From Larix sibirica (Eukaryota; Streptophyta; Pinopsida; Pinales; Pinaceae), in NCBI GenBank assembly GCA_004151065.3, contig NWUY0300011898.1:87508-99431 (forward strand): 11,924 nt of DNA, in the 5' to 3' direction. Below the pieces are notes generated by a model, which searched no databases, had not been told where the DNA came from, and saw nothing but the letters and a program-made list of their open reading frames with translations. Both the position numbers and the translations under genes were made by a program. Positions 1 through 8,700 of this stretch are shown in pieces; position 1 is the stretch's first letter, and the number at the start of each line of letters is the position of its first letter.

Positions 1-568
1 CTCATATCACTTGGCCCTTGAGACAAGTGACCAAGGGTGGATCCAGAGCTAAGTTCACTTGATTTGAGTCACAAACAAAAGTAATTGAGGATCTGAAACA
101 TCACCTTTGTTTAACACCGACACTCAACCTACCATATCTACAACAACCCTTCAAGATTGAGTAACGTTTTTTATTATGTTGTCGGTGCAGTCCTCATTCA
201 ATACGAACATCTGGCGACCTATCACAACAAGACACTCTCTAATGTAATCAGTAGGTAGTCCACCTATGGAAATTATATGTACTCCATTGTCCAATATTAT
301 TGTTAATGGAAGCATTACATTTTAGGAAGGAGACTATCATCCATAGTAATCACAAGCCCTTGTAGTTCATGCAAATGTGAGAAAGTTACTAAAAAACTAC
401 CATAATAAGTGGTCCATGTACTTACAAAAATTCCATATGAGCATCAAGTACAAGAAGGGTAACATAAATTGCATTTCAGACTACCTGAACCAACCTTCAG
501 TTGCAACATTGATTACCATGCTCAACTCTTGTAGAGATGAGAAATCCATGTGGCCCCAATTTTTATGA
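1..568 (+). pseudogene. Reverse transcriptase C-terminus and RNase H relic (Ty3/gypsy pol)
   Basis: In the frame of base 90, DLKHHL and then LNLPYLQQPFKIE mark the junction of reverse transcriptase and RNase H. The frame stops at 162 (TAA), just where the first catalytic Asp motif of RNase H is expected. The second conserved block reads NHKPL (348-362), so the usual Asp of the DHK motif is Asn here, and a TAG follows at 363. From 377 an open 63-codon stretch holds the end of RNase H (WSMYLQKFHMSIKYKKGN, then ISDYL, which keeps the last Asp) and runs into the linker, with stop TGA at 566. At least two frame changes are needed to join the pieces. RNase H normally degrades the RNA strand during reverse transcription; this copy cannot. 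Confidence 0.85.
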
Positions 569-816
569 TAGTGACCCTAATTTTGTTGTTACCTATCAGA
601 CATTGTGCACAAGAAATCATTCTAAGACTTCCATCTCTAGGATGAAGTTTTATGTTATTTGGGTCACCTCTGCGTTCCTTCAAGCTAGCATGAGAAGTTA
701 ATTTAGGAGGTGCATTACAATTAGGTGGTAGGGCACTTCAACATGGATAATACAATGACAATGTTGCAAAATTAATTCTACTAGAAAATATTCGATAGGA
801 AGTCAGTAGGTATATC
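569..816 (+). pseudogene. Pol linker / integrase zinc-binding region, decayed
   Basis: This stretch joins the RNase H relic to the integrase core and keeps traces of the expected order. A short acidic start reads DSDPNFVVTYQ (571-603). A GHFNMDNTMTMLQN block (730-771) lies where the histidine part of the HHCC zinc finger belongs. The cysteine part is not recognisable: the sequence reads RYIKLGFSYATIKHVIK where the CxxC pair would be expected. Several stops and frame changes interrupt it. It is assigned mainly by position between two well-identified domains. Confidence 0.6.
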
Positions 817-1200
817 AAATTGGGCTTTTCTTATGCCACTATCAAACATGTTATCAAGATGCAGGGGTTGTATACTCCTCTACCTTCCCCAAACAGACCT
901 TGGAAATATATTTCCATGGATTACATGTCTGGCCTACCTTCAACCAAGCATGACAATGACTATGTATTTGTGGTTATTGACCAGTTCTCTAAGATGGTCA
1001 TTTTAATTCCTTTTAAGAAAAGCATCACAACAGAAGCCACTGCTAAGCTCTTCTTCAAGCATGTTTGAATTATTTTTGGGTTCTCATGGACCATTATTTT
1101 AGATCAAGATAGTTGGTTCTTTGGTTGATGATGGACACCAACTTGACCAAATTGGTCGCCTTCCACAGCCAAATTGATAGACATACATAGATAGTTAAGC
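817..1200 (+). pseudogene. Integrase core (DDE) relic of Ty3/gypsy element
   Basis: An open stretch (820-1065) encodes GLYTPLPSPNRPWKYISMDY and MSGLPSTKHDNDYVFVVID, the start of the retroviral-type integrase fold; the Asp in SMDYMSG is the first catalytic residue. KLFFKHV is followed by TGA at 1066. The same frame then gives WTIILDQDSWFF, which keeps the Asp of the second catalytic block. A frameshift near 1120 leads to MMDTNLTKLVAFHSQID in another frame. By alignment to the general family pattern, the codon at the third catalytic position (Glu) is TAG at 1188-1190. The domain inserts cDNA into chromosomes in active elements; here it has a nonsense codon in place of a catalytic residue, at least two stops and one frameshift. 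Confidence 0.88.
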
Positions 1201-1230
1201 TTTGTAATGGTCCAATAAATTCATTAAATG

Positions 1231-1914
1231 AAGTTTGTATGCAAAAGTTGTGCCCTGGAAAATTGATGTATCAACTAGCCTTCTTGGGCCTTATATTCCT
1301 TTTGCCACACAATTTTCTAGCGTTAGGGTTTTGGATATTTAGGGTTTTTTTCACCCTAGGGCATCATAATTTATATTAAAAGTCACTTTTGCCTCTTGTA
1401 ATGTCTTCTTATAAATGAACGTAACCAACACATCTATATTCAAAGATACGTTACCACCATTCTAATAGTTTGTATTGTTTTGCAATTACAATCTTTTTCT
1501 ATTTCATTCATTACCAAAATTTGGATTTTATTGTACCATTGTGCTCTTTACAATATATTTGTGTGTGTTTCCATTTTATATCCCTACCTCATTTTGTTCT
1601 CTAAATAATTTGGATCATGCGCGTAGTAATGAGGAACATGGTGACAATGACAAGGGATTATGGCTATCACCTTCACATTTAAAAGGATCTTTACCTTAGA
1701 CACAAGGTAGATATTGATATCATGATTCAAAATGCTCTTTTGATAGATTTGATAGTGAGTAGAGATGTTGCTATATCAAGCTTCTAGTAATTTGAAATGG
1801 AGGCCCTCTTCAAATTGTGACTTGGGCACATCATATGGGTTTCGGATCCTCTCCTTTAGAGGTCATTTGAGCATATAAAACATACAAAGATGCTTGGTAA
1901 AAGTCATTTAGATC
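1231..1914 (+). other. Unassigned stretch, possibly holding a decayed 3' LTR
   Basis: No gene is recognised. A stretch with GTTAGGGTTTTGGATATTTA (1322-1341), a CACCCTAGGG block and a TATA-like TTATAAATGAACG (about 1410) has the look of an LTR U3/R region and lies downstream of the pol relic, where the 3' LTR would be expected. No second LTR copy is present in the window, and no TG...CA ends or target-site duplication could be fixed. The 74-codon frame at 1475-1699 has no similarity that I recognise and is hydrophobic only because the DNA is T-rich. Confidence 0.25.
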
Positions 1915-2436
1915 ATGTGGAAAGGAAAACCAAGGAAAGGTAGAGAAAAGATGTTGCCAAAGGAAGCAACAAAAACCTACCATAGTGGATTTTCTAAAGA
2001 AATCAAAAGGGTAGTGGAGGCAACTAAGGACAAGGTGGGAGAACAAAGAGTTGTGACTCCCAACGAGCATGTTGATAAAGAAAATTTGGAATGGATTCTA
2101 GACATTGGCTTTTTGAGAGGTAAAGATACCAAAATATTGAAAATTGTGGAAATCGACTAACATATGAAGACTTTCATACACATGACAGTGAGGATAGGAA
2201 GTGCTCAGCATAATGAAATCCTCAAGAAATTGAACTAGCTAGAGGGGAAATTGGACCACATTGACAAAAAATATGGCAATCTCATCCATGAAATTTCAGA
2301 GTAAAAGGCAAGAAGTGATGACATGGGAGGGGGAAAACAACCATGAAAGATGAAGAAAGAGGAGTTGGGCAATGTAGCCTAAAGAATCTACTTGGACGAA
2401 TCCAGGAAAGGACTTACTTCCAATATTTATCACCAT
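1915..2436 (+). pseudogene. Decayed reading frame of unknown origin, lysine/glutamate-rich
   Basis: An ATG at 1915 opens an 81-codon frame rich in Lys and Glu (MWKGKPRKGREK at the start). It stops at 2158 (TAA). The same frame, with no shift, continues to look protein-like: EILKKLN, then LEGKLDHIDKKYGNLIHEIS, with leucine/isoleucine spacing like a coiled coil. It is broken by stops at 2236, 2302, 2344, 2380 and 2437. The stop density after 2158 is about what AT-rich DNA gives by chance, so the extension rests on composition only. I do not recognise the family. It could be a gag-like part of a retrotransposon or a fragment of a host gene. The antisense frame over 1831-2070 is a shadow of it. 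Confidence 0.35.
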
Positions 2437-2439
2437 TGA

Positions 2440-2950
2440 CTCAAATTATGATGATTAACCTTAGTTTTTTCAAATTTTTATTATTCCATATATTTTAAAT
2501 TTATATATATGTGTGCACTTTATTTTCTAAAGAATAAACTATACAATATTGTCTTTTAAACTATTTTTATAAAATATTAATAAAAATTAACTAAATTAAA
2601 ATTCATTGTAAACAACCTAACCTCGTAAGAAGAATTAATTCGTTTTGACCTGTGGTAAAAGGTTCAAACATCTTAAATACATGAAACTATATATATAATT
2701 AATAAATTCGAGATTTATAAATAATACATTTGATCTTTGGTAAAAGGAAGGAACATTAAATAAAATATGAAAATAATTATTATATTATTTTGGATTAATT
2801 TAAATATTAGTTTAGAGGTGGCATGCGTATGTAGAAGGGTTTTTTTGGTTTCGAATGAAACTTAAAATTGAATTACTCTTGGGGATTTGGGGAAACGAAT
2901 AACAATTAAGCTTAAATTCATGCTTTTTATTTTGGAATTCCACTTCCATG
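2440..2950. other. AT-rich spacer, nothing recognised
   Basis: The spacer between the two decayed frames is strongly AT-rich, with short runs such as ATATATAT near 2505 and 2690. No open frame, RNA gene, clear repeat array or terminal inverted repeat was found in it. Confidence 0.6.
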
Positions 2951-2956
2951 TTTAAG

Positions 2957-3945
2957 ATGGATCAAATCAATGGATTTTTGGAGACTCCTCCCTAATCAAT
3001 GGACTTGCCCAACATAAGAGGGACACTAGAGAATCAATAATGTCTTGAATGCTATAAAGAATATATGGTCTCGTTGCCTCTTCTGAATTAGTACACTTCT
3101 TCTACATTTAAAGGGAAAATAACTGTTATGCAAACCTTGTGGAAAATCAAGCAACATGTTTGGATAAGGGAGTTCTAGTTAAAAATGGGGGACTTGCTAC
3201 ACTTGCTACCTTAGTTTCATGAATAGAGTGATGCTAAATATCAATACACTTCATAACATAAGGAATTTATAGCCCAAAGGTTTAATGCATAGTCAGAAAT
3301 AGTAGCAAGTGACAAGTGTACAAGGGTGGGGATCGAGGGAGGAGCAATAACTCCCCTCTGTGCCCTTTACGAGCTCTCACACTTGAGTTCTATTTCATTT
3401 GATGGAAGAATTAAAGCCAATTTAATGGCGAAGATTGATGCAAGTGGTATAATACTATATGAGGCGGTCTATATTGTTACTCTATCTAGCGATGATATGA
3501 GGTGGTTTGAACTCAAAAATTGCTTACTCATCAATTATATTGTTGGTGTGAGCACTATAATTCATGTCGGTATCTTTGTGAGGAAGGAACCGGTTTGCAA
3601 GGGACCTCGTGAGCAGCTCATTGAAGGAGTTGGCTTCTATTATTTCTTTGATAGGGGAAAGAGGTTTGAAATACCAACCTCCAATTCTTCTATGTCTCCA
3701 TTTGTTTCCATTGTTTCTTTAAAATGGGTAGTCTCCCTGTGCCTTTAGAAAATGGTGGGGAAGGGTTGCATGAGATCAAGAAATTGTTGAGACTCTTAGT
3801 CAATTAATTGGAGGGTATGTAAAAGGCGATCAAGTACATAAGCATGCATTTGGAGAAACAAGTGATAAAGCACAAGGAATTGGACGCTTAGATACGAGAC
3901 CAAAAGCTAAAGCTTGAAAAAATGGCTAGTGATATGGAGATGTAG
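2957..3945 (+). pseudogene. Decayed protein-coding frame of unknown family with coiled-coil-like end
   Basis: The core is a run free of stops from 3293 to 3745 (151 codons), long for such AT-rich DNA. It has a mixed, protein-like composition, for example IDASGIILYEAVYIVTLSSD and FVRKEPVCKGPREQLIEGVG. No ATG opens it; in the same frame it can be followed back to ATG 2957 (MDQINGF) through stops at 2993, 3038, 3089, 3176, 3212, 3224, 3254 and 3290. Near 3724-3745 the likely continuation moves to another frame. That part reads ENGGEGLHEIKKLLRLLVN and, later, LEKQVIKHKELDA and LEKMASDMEM, with stops at 3805, 3820, 3889 and 3943. This tail is Lys/Glu/Leu-rich with heptad-like spacing. I do not recognise the protein. 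A retrotransposon gag-like protein or a captured host gene are both possible. Only the central open run is statistically notable. Confidence 0.4.
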
Positions 3946-4240
3946 TGTAACATAATCTTGTAATTTGCATGAAGTTCACAATGCCTAGGCACAATGCAAC
4001 ATTTACAGTGGTTCCAAAGACACACTAGAGAACACCATGGAAGAAGCCCACAATGGCCACCTCTTTATCCAAGAATAATTTTTATATACATTGTGCATGT
4101 CTTTTGTTATTTAAGCAAGTATAGCTATAGGCTTAATAGTATACATTTAGAATTTATATGTTATAAGCATAATTTTGAGATTAACAATACTTTTCTTACT
4201 TTTAAAATGAACCCTCTACATTTATGATTGTTTATATGAA
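3946..4240. other. Spacer, nothing recognised
   Basis: This is the transition from the decayed frame to the AT-rich repeat belt. A 77-codon open stretch (3994-4227) becomes Tyr/Ile/Asn-rich as the DNA turns AT-rich and shows no domain. No RNA gene or regulatory signal was found. Confidence 0.5.
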
Positions 4241-4294
4241 AATAAAATAAAATATTATTTTAAAAAATTAATCATAATTTACATCAAAATATAT

Positions 4295-4680
4295 ATTATA
4301 AATTTTAAAACATAAATTTTCTTTTCAAATAATATATAAAATTTTATTTTAAGTATGGTTTTTATTTTCAAACCATATATAAATTTTAAAACATATAGTT
4401 TTTTTCAACCATATATAAATAAATTTTAAAACATATGAAAATAATAATATATAAAATTATATTTTAAATATGGTTTTTCTTTTCAAATTATATATAAATT
4501 TTAAAACATATAAATCTTTTTTCAATAATATATAAATACATTTTAAAATATATAATTTTTTTTCAAACAATATTTAAATTTTAAAACATAATTTTTCTTT
4601 TCAAATCACATATAGAATAATCTAATATTTAAATTTTAAAACATAATTTTTCTTTTCAAATCACATATAGAATAATCTAA
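4295..4680. repeat. AT-rich tandem repeat array with core TATAAATTTTAAAACATA
   Basis: The core TATAAATTTTAAAACATA, followed by a T-rich TTTTCTTTTCAAA segment, recurs about seven times with variable spacing (about 35-80 bp): cores begin near 4295, 4376, 4412, 4490, 4530, 4571 and 4626. Several copies are joined by a TATGGTTT...AAACCATA inverted repeat (4355-4378 is the clearest), which could form a small hairpin. The last two units are identical. Confidence 0.8.
4571..4680. repeat. Perfect 2 x 55 bp tandem duplication
   Basis: Bases 4571-4625 and 4626-4680 are identical over 55 bp, from TATTTAAATTTTAAAACATA to AGAATAATCTAA. The rest of the array is much more diverged, so this duplication is recent compared with its surroundings. 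Confidence 0.95.
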
Positions 4681-5120
4681 ACATTCACTTACAACATAAT
4701 ATGAATAATTACATTATTTACCAACAAAATACTCACTTTCAACCTTATATGAATCATCACATTGTTTAGAAACAAAACAAAATAAAATATTGATGATTTT
4801 CTGATTCATATTATTTACAAATAAAACAAAACAAAATATTAATGTTTTTATAGAATATGAATCATTTAATAAATTAAATTTTAATGTTTTATAGAATATG
4901 AATCATTACCCAAGTAAATTTTGTATAGATACTTACATTAATTTACACACAAAACAAAACAAAATTATTTATTTACATTAGTTTATAGATAAAATAAGAT
5001 CAACTATTTATTTTCTATAAAAATATGAATCGTCACACTAACTTACAATACTAAAAAAAATTCCATACATTATACACAGGCACATTAATTTACAAACAAA
5101 ATAAGATTACAAACAAAATA
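4681..5120. repeat. Diverged AT-rich repeats with ATATGAATCAT and ACAAAACAAAAC motifs
   Basis: Two motifs recur: GAATATGAATCAT (near 4700, 4747, 4855, 4896 and 5025, some changed) and TTACA(A/C)ACAAAACAAAACAA (near 4770, 4815, 4945 and 5090). Some are linked by TTAATGTTTT(T)ATA. The spacing is irregular, which fits an old tandem array with deletions. A short duplication of about 17 bp (ATTACAAACAAAATAA) sits at the right end. Confidence 0.6.
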
Positions 5121-5245
5121 AAATCTGTAAAAGATTTAATCTGGTTTATTGACAACCAGCAAAGTCACATTCAATAAAATAAAACTATCAAATCTGTGAA
5201 AATTGGTCTCGTTTATGACAACCAGCAAAAAAACATTGAAGCAAG
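5121..5245. repeat. Two diverged copies of a ~69 bp direct repeat
   Basis: Both copies begin AAATCTGT (5121 and 5190) and share a GTTTAT(T)GACAACCAGCAAA block followed by ACATT(C/G)A. They overlap the likely 3' end of the minus-strand gene, and the first copy carries the candidate polyadenylation signal. Confidence 0.75.
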
Positions 5246-5608
5246 ATGACTTATGTAAGAATAAAACACCCTCAAAAGTGAGCAGCAAACAAGCTTTATC
5301 TTTTCACATTCTGCTGCCATTCCAATTTGTCATAGTGCCATATACAATAAATTAAATTAAAGCCTTAGAATACTCAGATAGGATGGGTACTATAGATGAG
5401 AGGGTACACTGCTGAGATTCAGAACTTCGGAAATCATAAAGCATGAGAGATGTTCAGCATTGGTGATCAGTACTACTAGTACTACTACATGTTATTGCTA
5501 TAATTCCGGGTATTATGAATAACTAGGTTCTTCAAAGAAACTCCAGCTTCAGCACAATAAGAAACGATAGAGAATGCTCAGAGGGCGGGGCAAAATATGG
5601 GAAAATGG
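5145..5608 (-). other. Probable 3' UTR of the CCT-motif gene
   Basis: The stretch lies directly downstream of the predicted stop codon and is less AT-rich and less repetitive than the belt beside it, as expected of transcribed sequence. On the minus strand an AATAAA lies at 5150-5145 (TTTATT on the plus strand), giving a 3' UTR of roughly 460 nt. A short ACTACTAGTACTACTAC microsatellite-like run lies at about 5470-5487. The exact cleavage site cannot be read from the sequence. Confidence 0.4.
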
Positions 5609-5716
5609 TCATAATGCAAATAGTGATCTATTTGCTGCAGTCACAGGGACCATCCCAATGATCCCATCAAAGGGATCTGTGGGATAAGCATTGATTTCAT
5701 TTTCTTCATCATCCTC
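5609..5716 (-). CDS. Candidate last exon of the CCT gene
   Basis: The acceptor is ATTCTATACAG|GAGGAT, preceded by a T-rich stretch. In phase 0 it encodes 35 codons (EDDEENEINAYPTDPFDGII and then GMVPVTAANRSLFAL) and ends at TGA 5611-5609. The acidic start follows naturally on the EEDQEAV end of exon 4, and acidic tails after the CCT motif are common in the family. A shift to another phase loses the acidic run. It is assigned without transcript support, across a 2.16 kb intron. Confidence 0.5.
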   Translation of the reverse strand, partial: EDDEENEINAYPTDPFDGIIGMVPVTAANRSLFAL

Positions 5717-8700
5717 CTGTATAGAATACACCTAAACATGCCAACATCAATTACCATTTAGTAACAAGGAACCTGCAGAAGAACAAGTTAGATCTTCAGC
5801 CTAGTACCTATATTAGAATTTCGATGGACCTCTAAACATAATGAAAAACAAGGCTATTATTTTGTTCTCTGGAAAAATGTGTAGAGCATGGCTTTAATCT
5901 TGCTCGAATGAGTAATCAAAAAACTTGTAAAAGACAAAATATGTTTAGAGAGAATAAGGCATTTTCAGGAACAAATCATCTGCATAGAATACATTGATCA
6001 GTTAATTCATTACTCACTCTGTTAAGTCTATATAGGCAACGAAAAAATAGGACCAGACTGGAAGCAAAATTCATGAATTTCTGTATGATGGATTATGTAA
6101 AAAGTGAAAACAGAAACAGCTGGTATTCCTGACTATTGTTTCATCAGACTAGTACCATTCTCAGCTATGTTTAACTTAGTACACAGGAAGATTAAAGATG
6201 GCCTCATCTTAGTTTGGAAGAAGATACTGCCCATTCCATTTTTAAATGACAGACGGTGAGAATTTGTTCTAATCATTTGAAGATGGATGGAGTGTCCACT
6301 CAAACGTGAGTGAGCGTTTCCAAAATTCCAATACAGTGAAATTCCACAAGCTTCAACACAATAATCAGGGGTTGTTTCTAAGCTACTGCCAAGCTTTTAT
6401 AAGGAAGAAAAGACAAAAACAGAGTTTAAGATAAATAAATATAAAATTAATGACTACGGTGAAAATTCATCTAAAAGACATGGTGGAAAGAGAAGTTGGC
6501 CAGCATCTGAGTTTTACTGGATGGAAAAATGGACTTATTTTCCGCATCAGCATAGACAGAAACCGTATAATTTACAAAATGTGTACCCGTTTGGCTGTTA
6601 AGATAATCTGTTGGTCAGTCATTCTTCAAGAACTCTCAGCAAGAAAAATACCACCAGACTGACAACCCTAACCCATATAGCAAACATATATATATATATT
6701 AGATATGAATGAAGACCAATCTCTCTCCTCGATGCCTTTTGTCAGTAAGCTTTTGGTATATCGCTGGATAAAAGAAACCATAAAGCACAGATAAGACATT
6801 GCTAAACCAATTTGTAAAGGGACAAATTCCATTGGATATACTTGGAATACTGCTTACTATTTTAGAATATTCAGAGAGTATTGAAATGCAAGCATATCTA
6901 AACTTTCATGCGCAGAAAGAGAGCCTTTTTTCTTGAATCAATCCAGAAAGAAGCAGACGTAATGACTGACCGGGGAAAACCATACACAAAGTCAAATAAT
7001 TGTTTTATTATATCAGTTTTCTTTACATAGTTGCTGTTAAACAGTACCCAATTAACAGCCATGGTAGCTTAAATAATATATTACCTGTATAATGTCAATA
7101 TAAAGCAATTTTTTCTAATATAAATTCAAAAGAGGGGGCAAGGGTGCAAAATAATCTGTATTTTTGATCGGTAGAAAAAATAGCTAAGCCTTCCCAACAG
7201 GGCCAATCGACTTGGGACCATTCACAACATGCACACCAGGCTGGAAAAATCATATTCGTCGTTTGTTTATTCGTTCAACCATATTCTCTATAGGAAAGCA
7301 TAGAACCAAACTGACAAACATAAGGTAGGAAATAGGCACCGCAAAGCTATACTTGGGTAGGACACGTTTTATTTTAAGGAACAAGCAACAAGGAATTTTT
7401 CTCACAATTTAGCAAGTTTGAAACATCCACCCTTCAGAGCCCCTTTCAGATGCAATTTTGTGTGTCCAGACTCCAGAGGGCTTGTGGATATTGTTTTCCT
7501 TCCCATGAAAGTTGCATTCAAACTTTATTCATCAAAAGCAGGTTACCATCTCTAGTCTTTGTTGATTTTCTACTTAAATTTGGCAGGGTACCTTGTAATG
7601 TTTGGCTGTTACCTTTATGAGTTTGTCTAGTACCATCTACAAAAACTTTCTGTCAAGAGCACTTGTAATTATGCAATGCTCAAGATTATCAGTAGTTTAA
7701 TATATTTATGAGACAAACATTATTGCATTACTAAATAATGTTTGAATAATTCCAAAAGCCATCAGAATTATAGTCTCGAATCCCATTCTCTGGGCTTTTA
7801 CAGGTTCAGCAAGACCACAGTGAGGTTCGAGTTCCATTACACATAATTCATACAATATAGCGTCTATCCATACCACTGCTTCCTGGTCTTCTTCGAGGTG
7901 TGCATTTACACTAGGTCTTCTTCCATCTCGAGTCTTTGATGCAAATCTTCCTCTGACTCGCGGTTGATTGTCCGCTAAACTTTTCCGACATGCATACTAC
8001 AAAACAAACACAAATCAATGGGTGAAAATATAAAAGCATGCTAATGATGAAGATACAGAATTAGGTCTCAGAAGACAGGGAAAAAAAAACAGAAATGATC
8101 TTTAACAATAAGGAAAGGAAAGGTGAAATTGTTAATTTCTACCTTGATCTTTTTGTTGAAATTTCTTTCACTACGCTTCTTCCGATATCTATGGATACGT
8201 TCCTTGCGTTCTTCCACAGTGTATTGTCCAATTCTGAATTCCTTATCTTCAAAAATTGGGCAGTTGGATTCATAAGGGATTGTCAATCCTTGATCTGACT
8301 GCATGAATCAACAGGATTGCTCTAAGAATCTTGATATTGCCAACTACAATGTAATGTGCTAGTTTTGTGTCCCTCGAGGGCTCTAAAGGGACCTATGTAA
8401 GTAATATCTTTACAATGTAAACTTTGTTCAAATTGGAGCCTTCTTTACCTTGATGTCTCCTGTACTGTACACACGCCGCATTGGCGTGAATGAAGGCCTC
8501 AGACTCCATCCTTGAAATTCTGAAAATTGGAGGCTTGGTTTTCCATGCATTAGCGAATACTGACCTAGTGCATGGCTGCTTAAGCTTCTCTGCATCTTAT
8601 GGGGGCTCTCCATGTATGAACTAATGGGATAACTTGAATCCACAACTGCCATGTTTTCCTCCGAGCCTAACATCGGGACATCATTGGAGTCCTGGATTAT

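Larger units (their letters stand above)
1..1310 (+). mobile_element. Degenerate Ty3/gypsy LTR retrotransposon, pol fragment
   Basis: The translated pieces follow the pol order of plant Ty3/gypsy elements: end of reverse transcriptase, RNase H, zinc-binding spacer, integrase core. They are scattered over all three plus frames and interrupted by stops. Recognisable blocks include DLKHHL (from 90), VGAVLIQY (about 184), WKHYILG (about 309), IKYKKGN with a terminal ISDYL (about 443-489) and the integrase start at about 871. Gag, protease and most of reverse transcriptase would lie left of the window. The integrase C-terminal part is mostly missing: a weak LGLIFLLP-like stretch near 1287 suggests an internal deletion. 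The copy is clearly dead. The family call is firm; the lineage within Ty3/gypsy is not determined. Confidence 0.9.

Noticed and set aside
1831-2070. Minus-strand frame of 79 codons
   Set aside because: It is the shadow of the Lys/Glu-rich plus-strand frame; its Phe/Leu richness is the mirror of AAG/GAA codons.
4240-5245. CRISPR-like or centromeric satellite array
   Set aside because: Units are irregular in spacing, AT-rich and degenerate, without constant repeats and unique spacers, and too short to call a satellite.
6450-6662. Plus-strand frame of 70 codons inside intron 4
   Set aside because: No recognisable motif, ordinary length for chance, and opposite to the direction of transcription.
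8095-8298. Plus-strand frame of 67 codons
   Set aside because: It is antisense to exon 3, which carries the conserved CCT motif.
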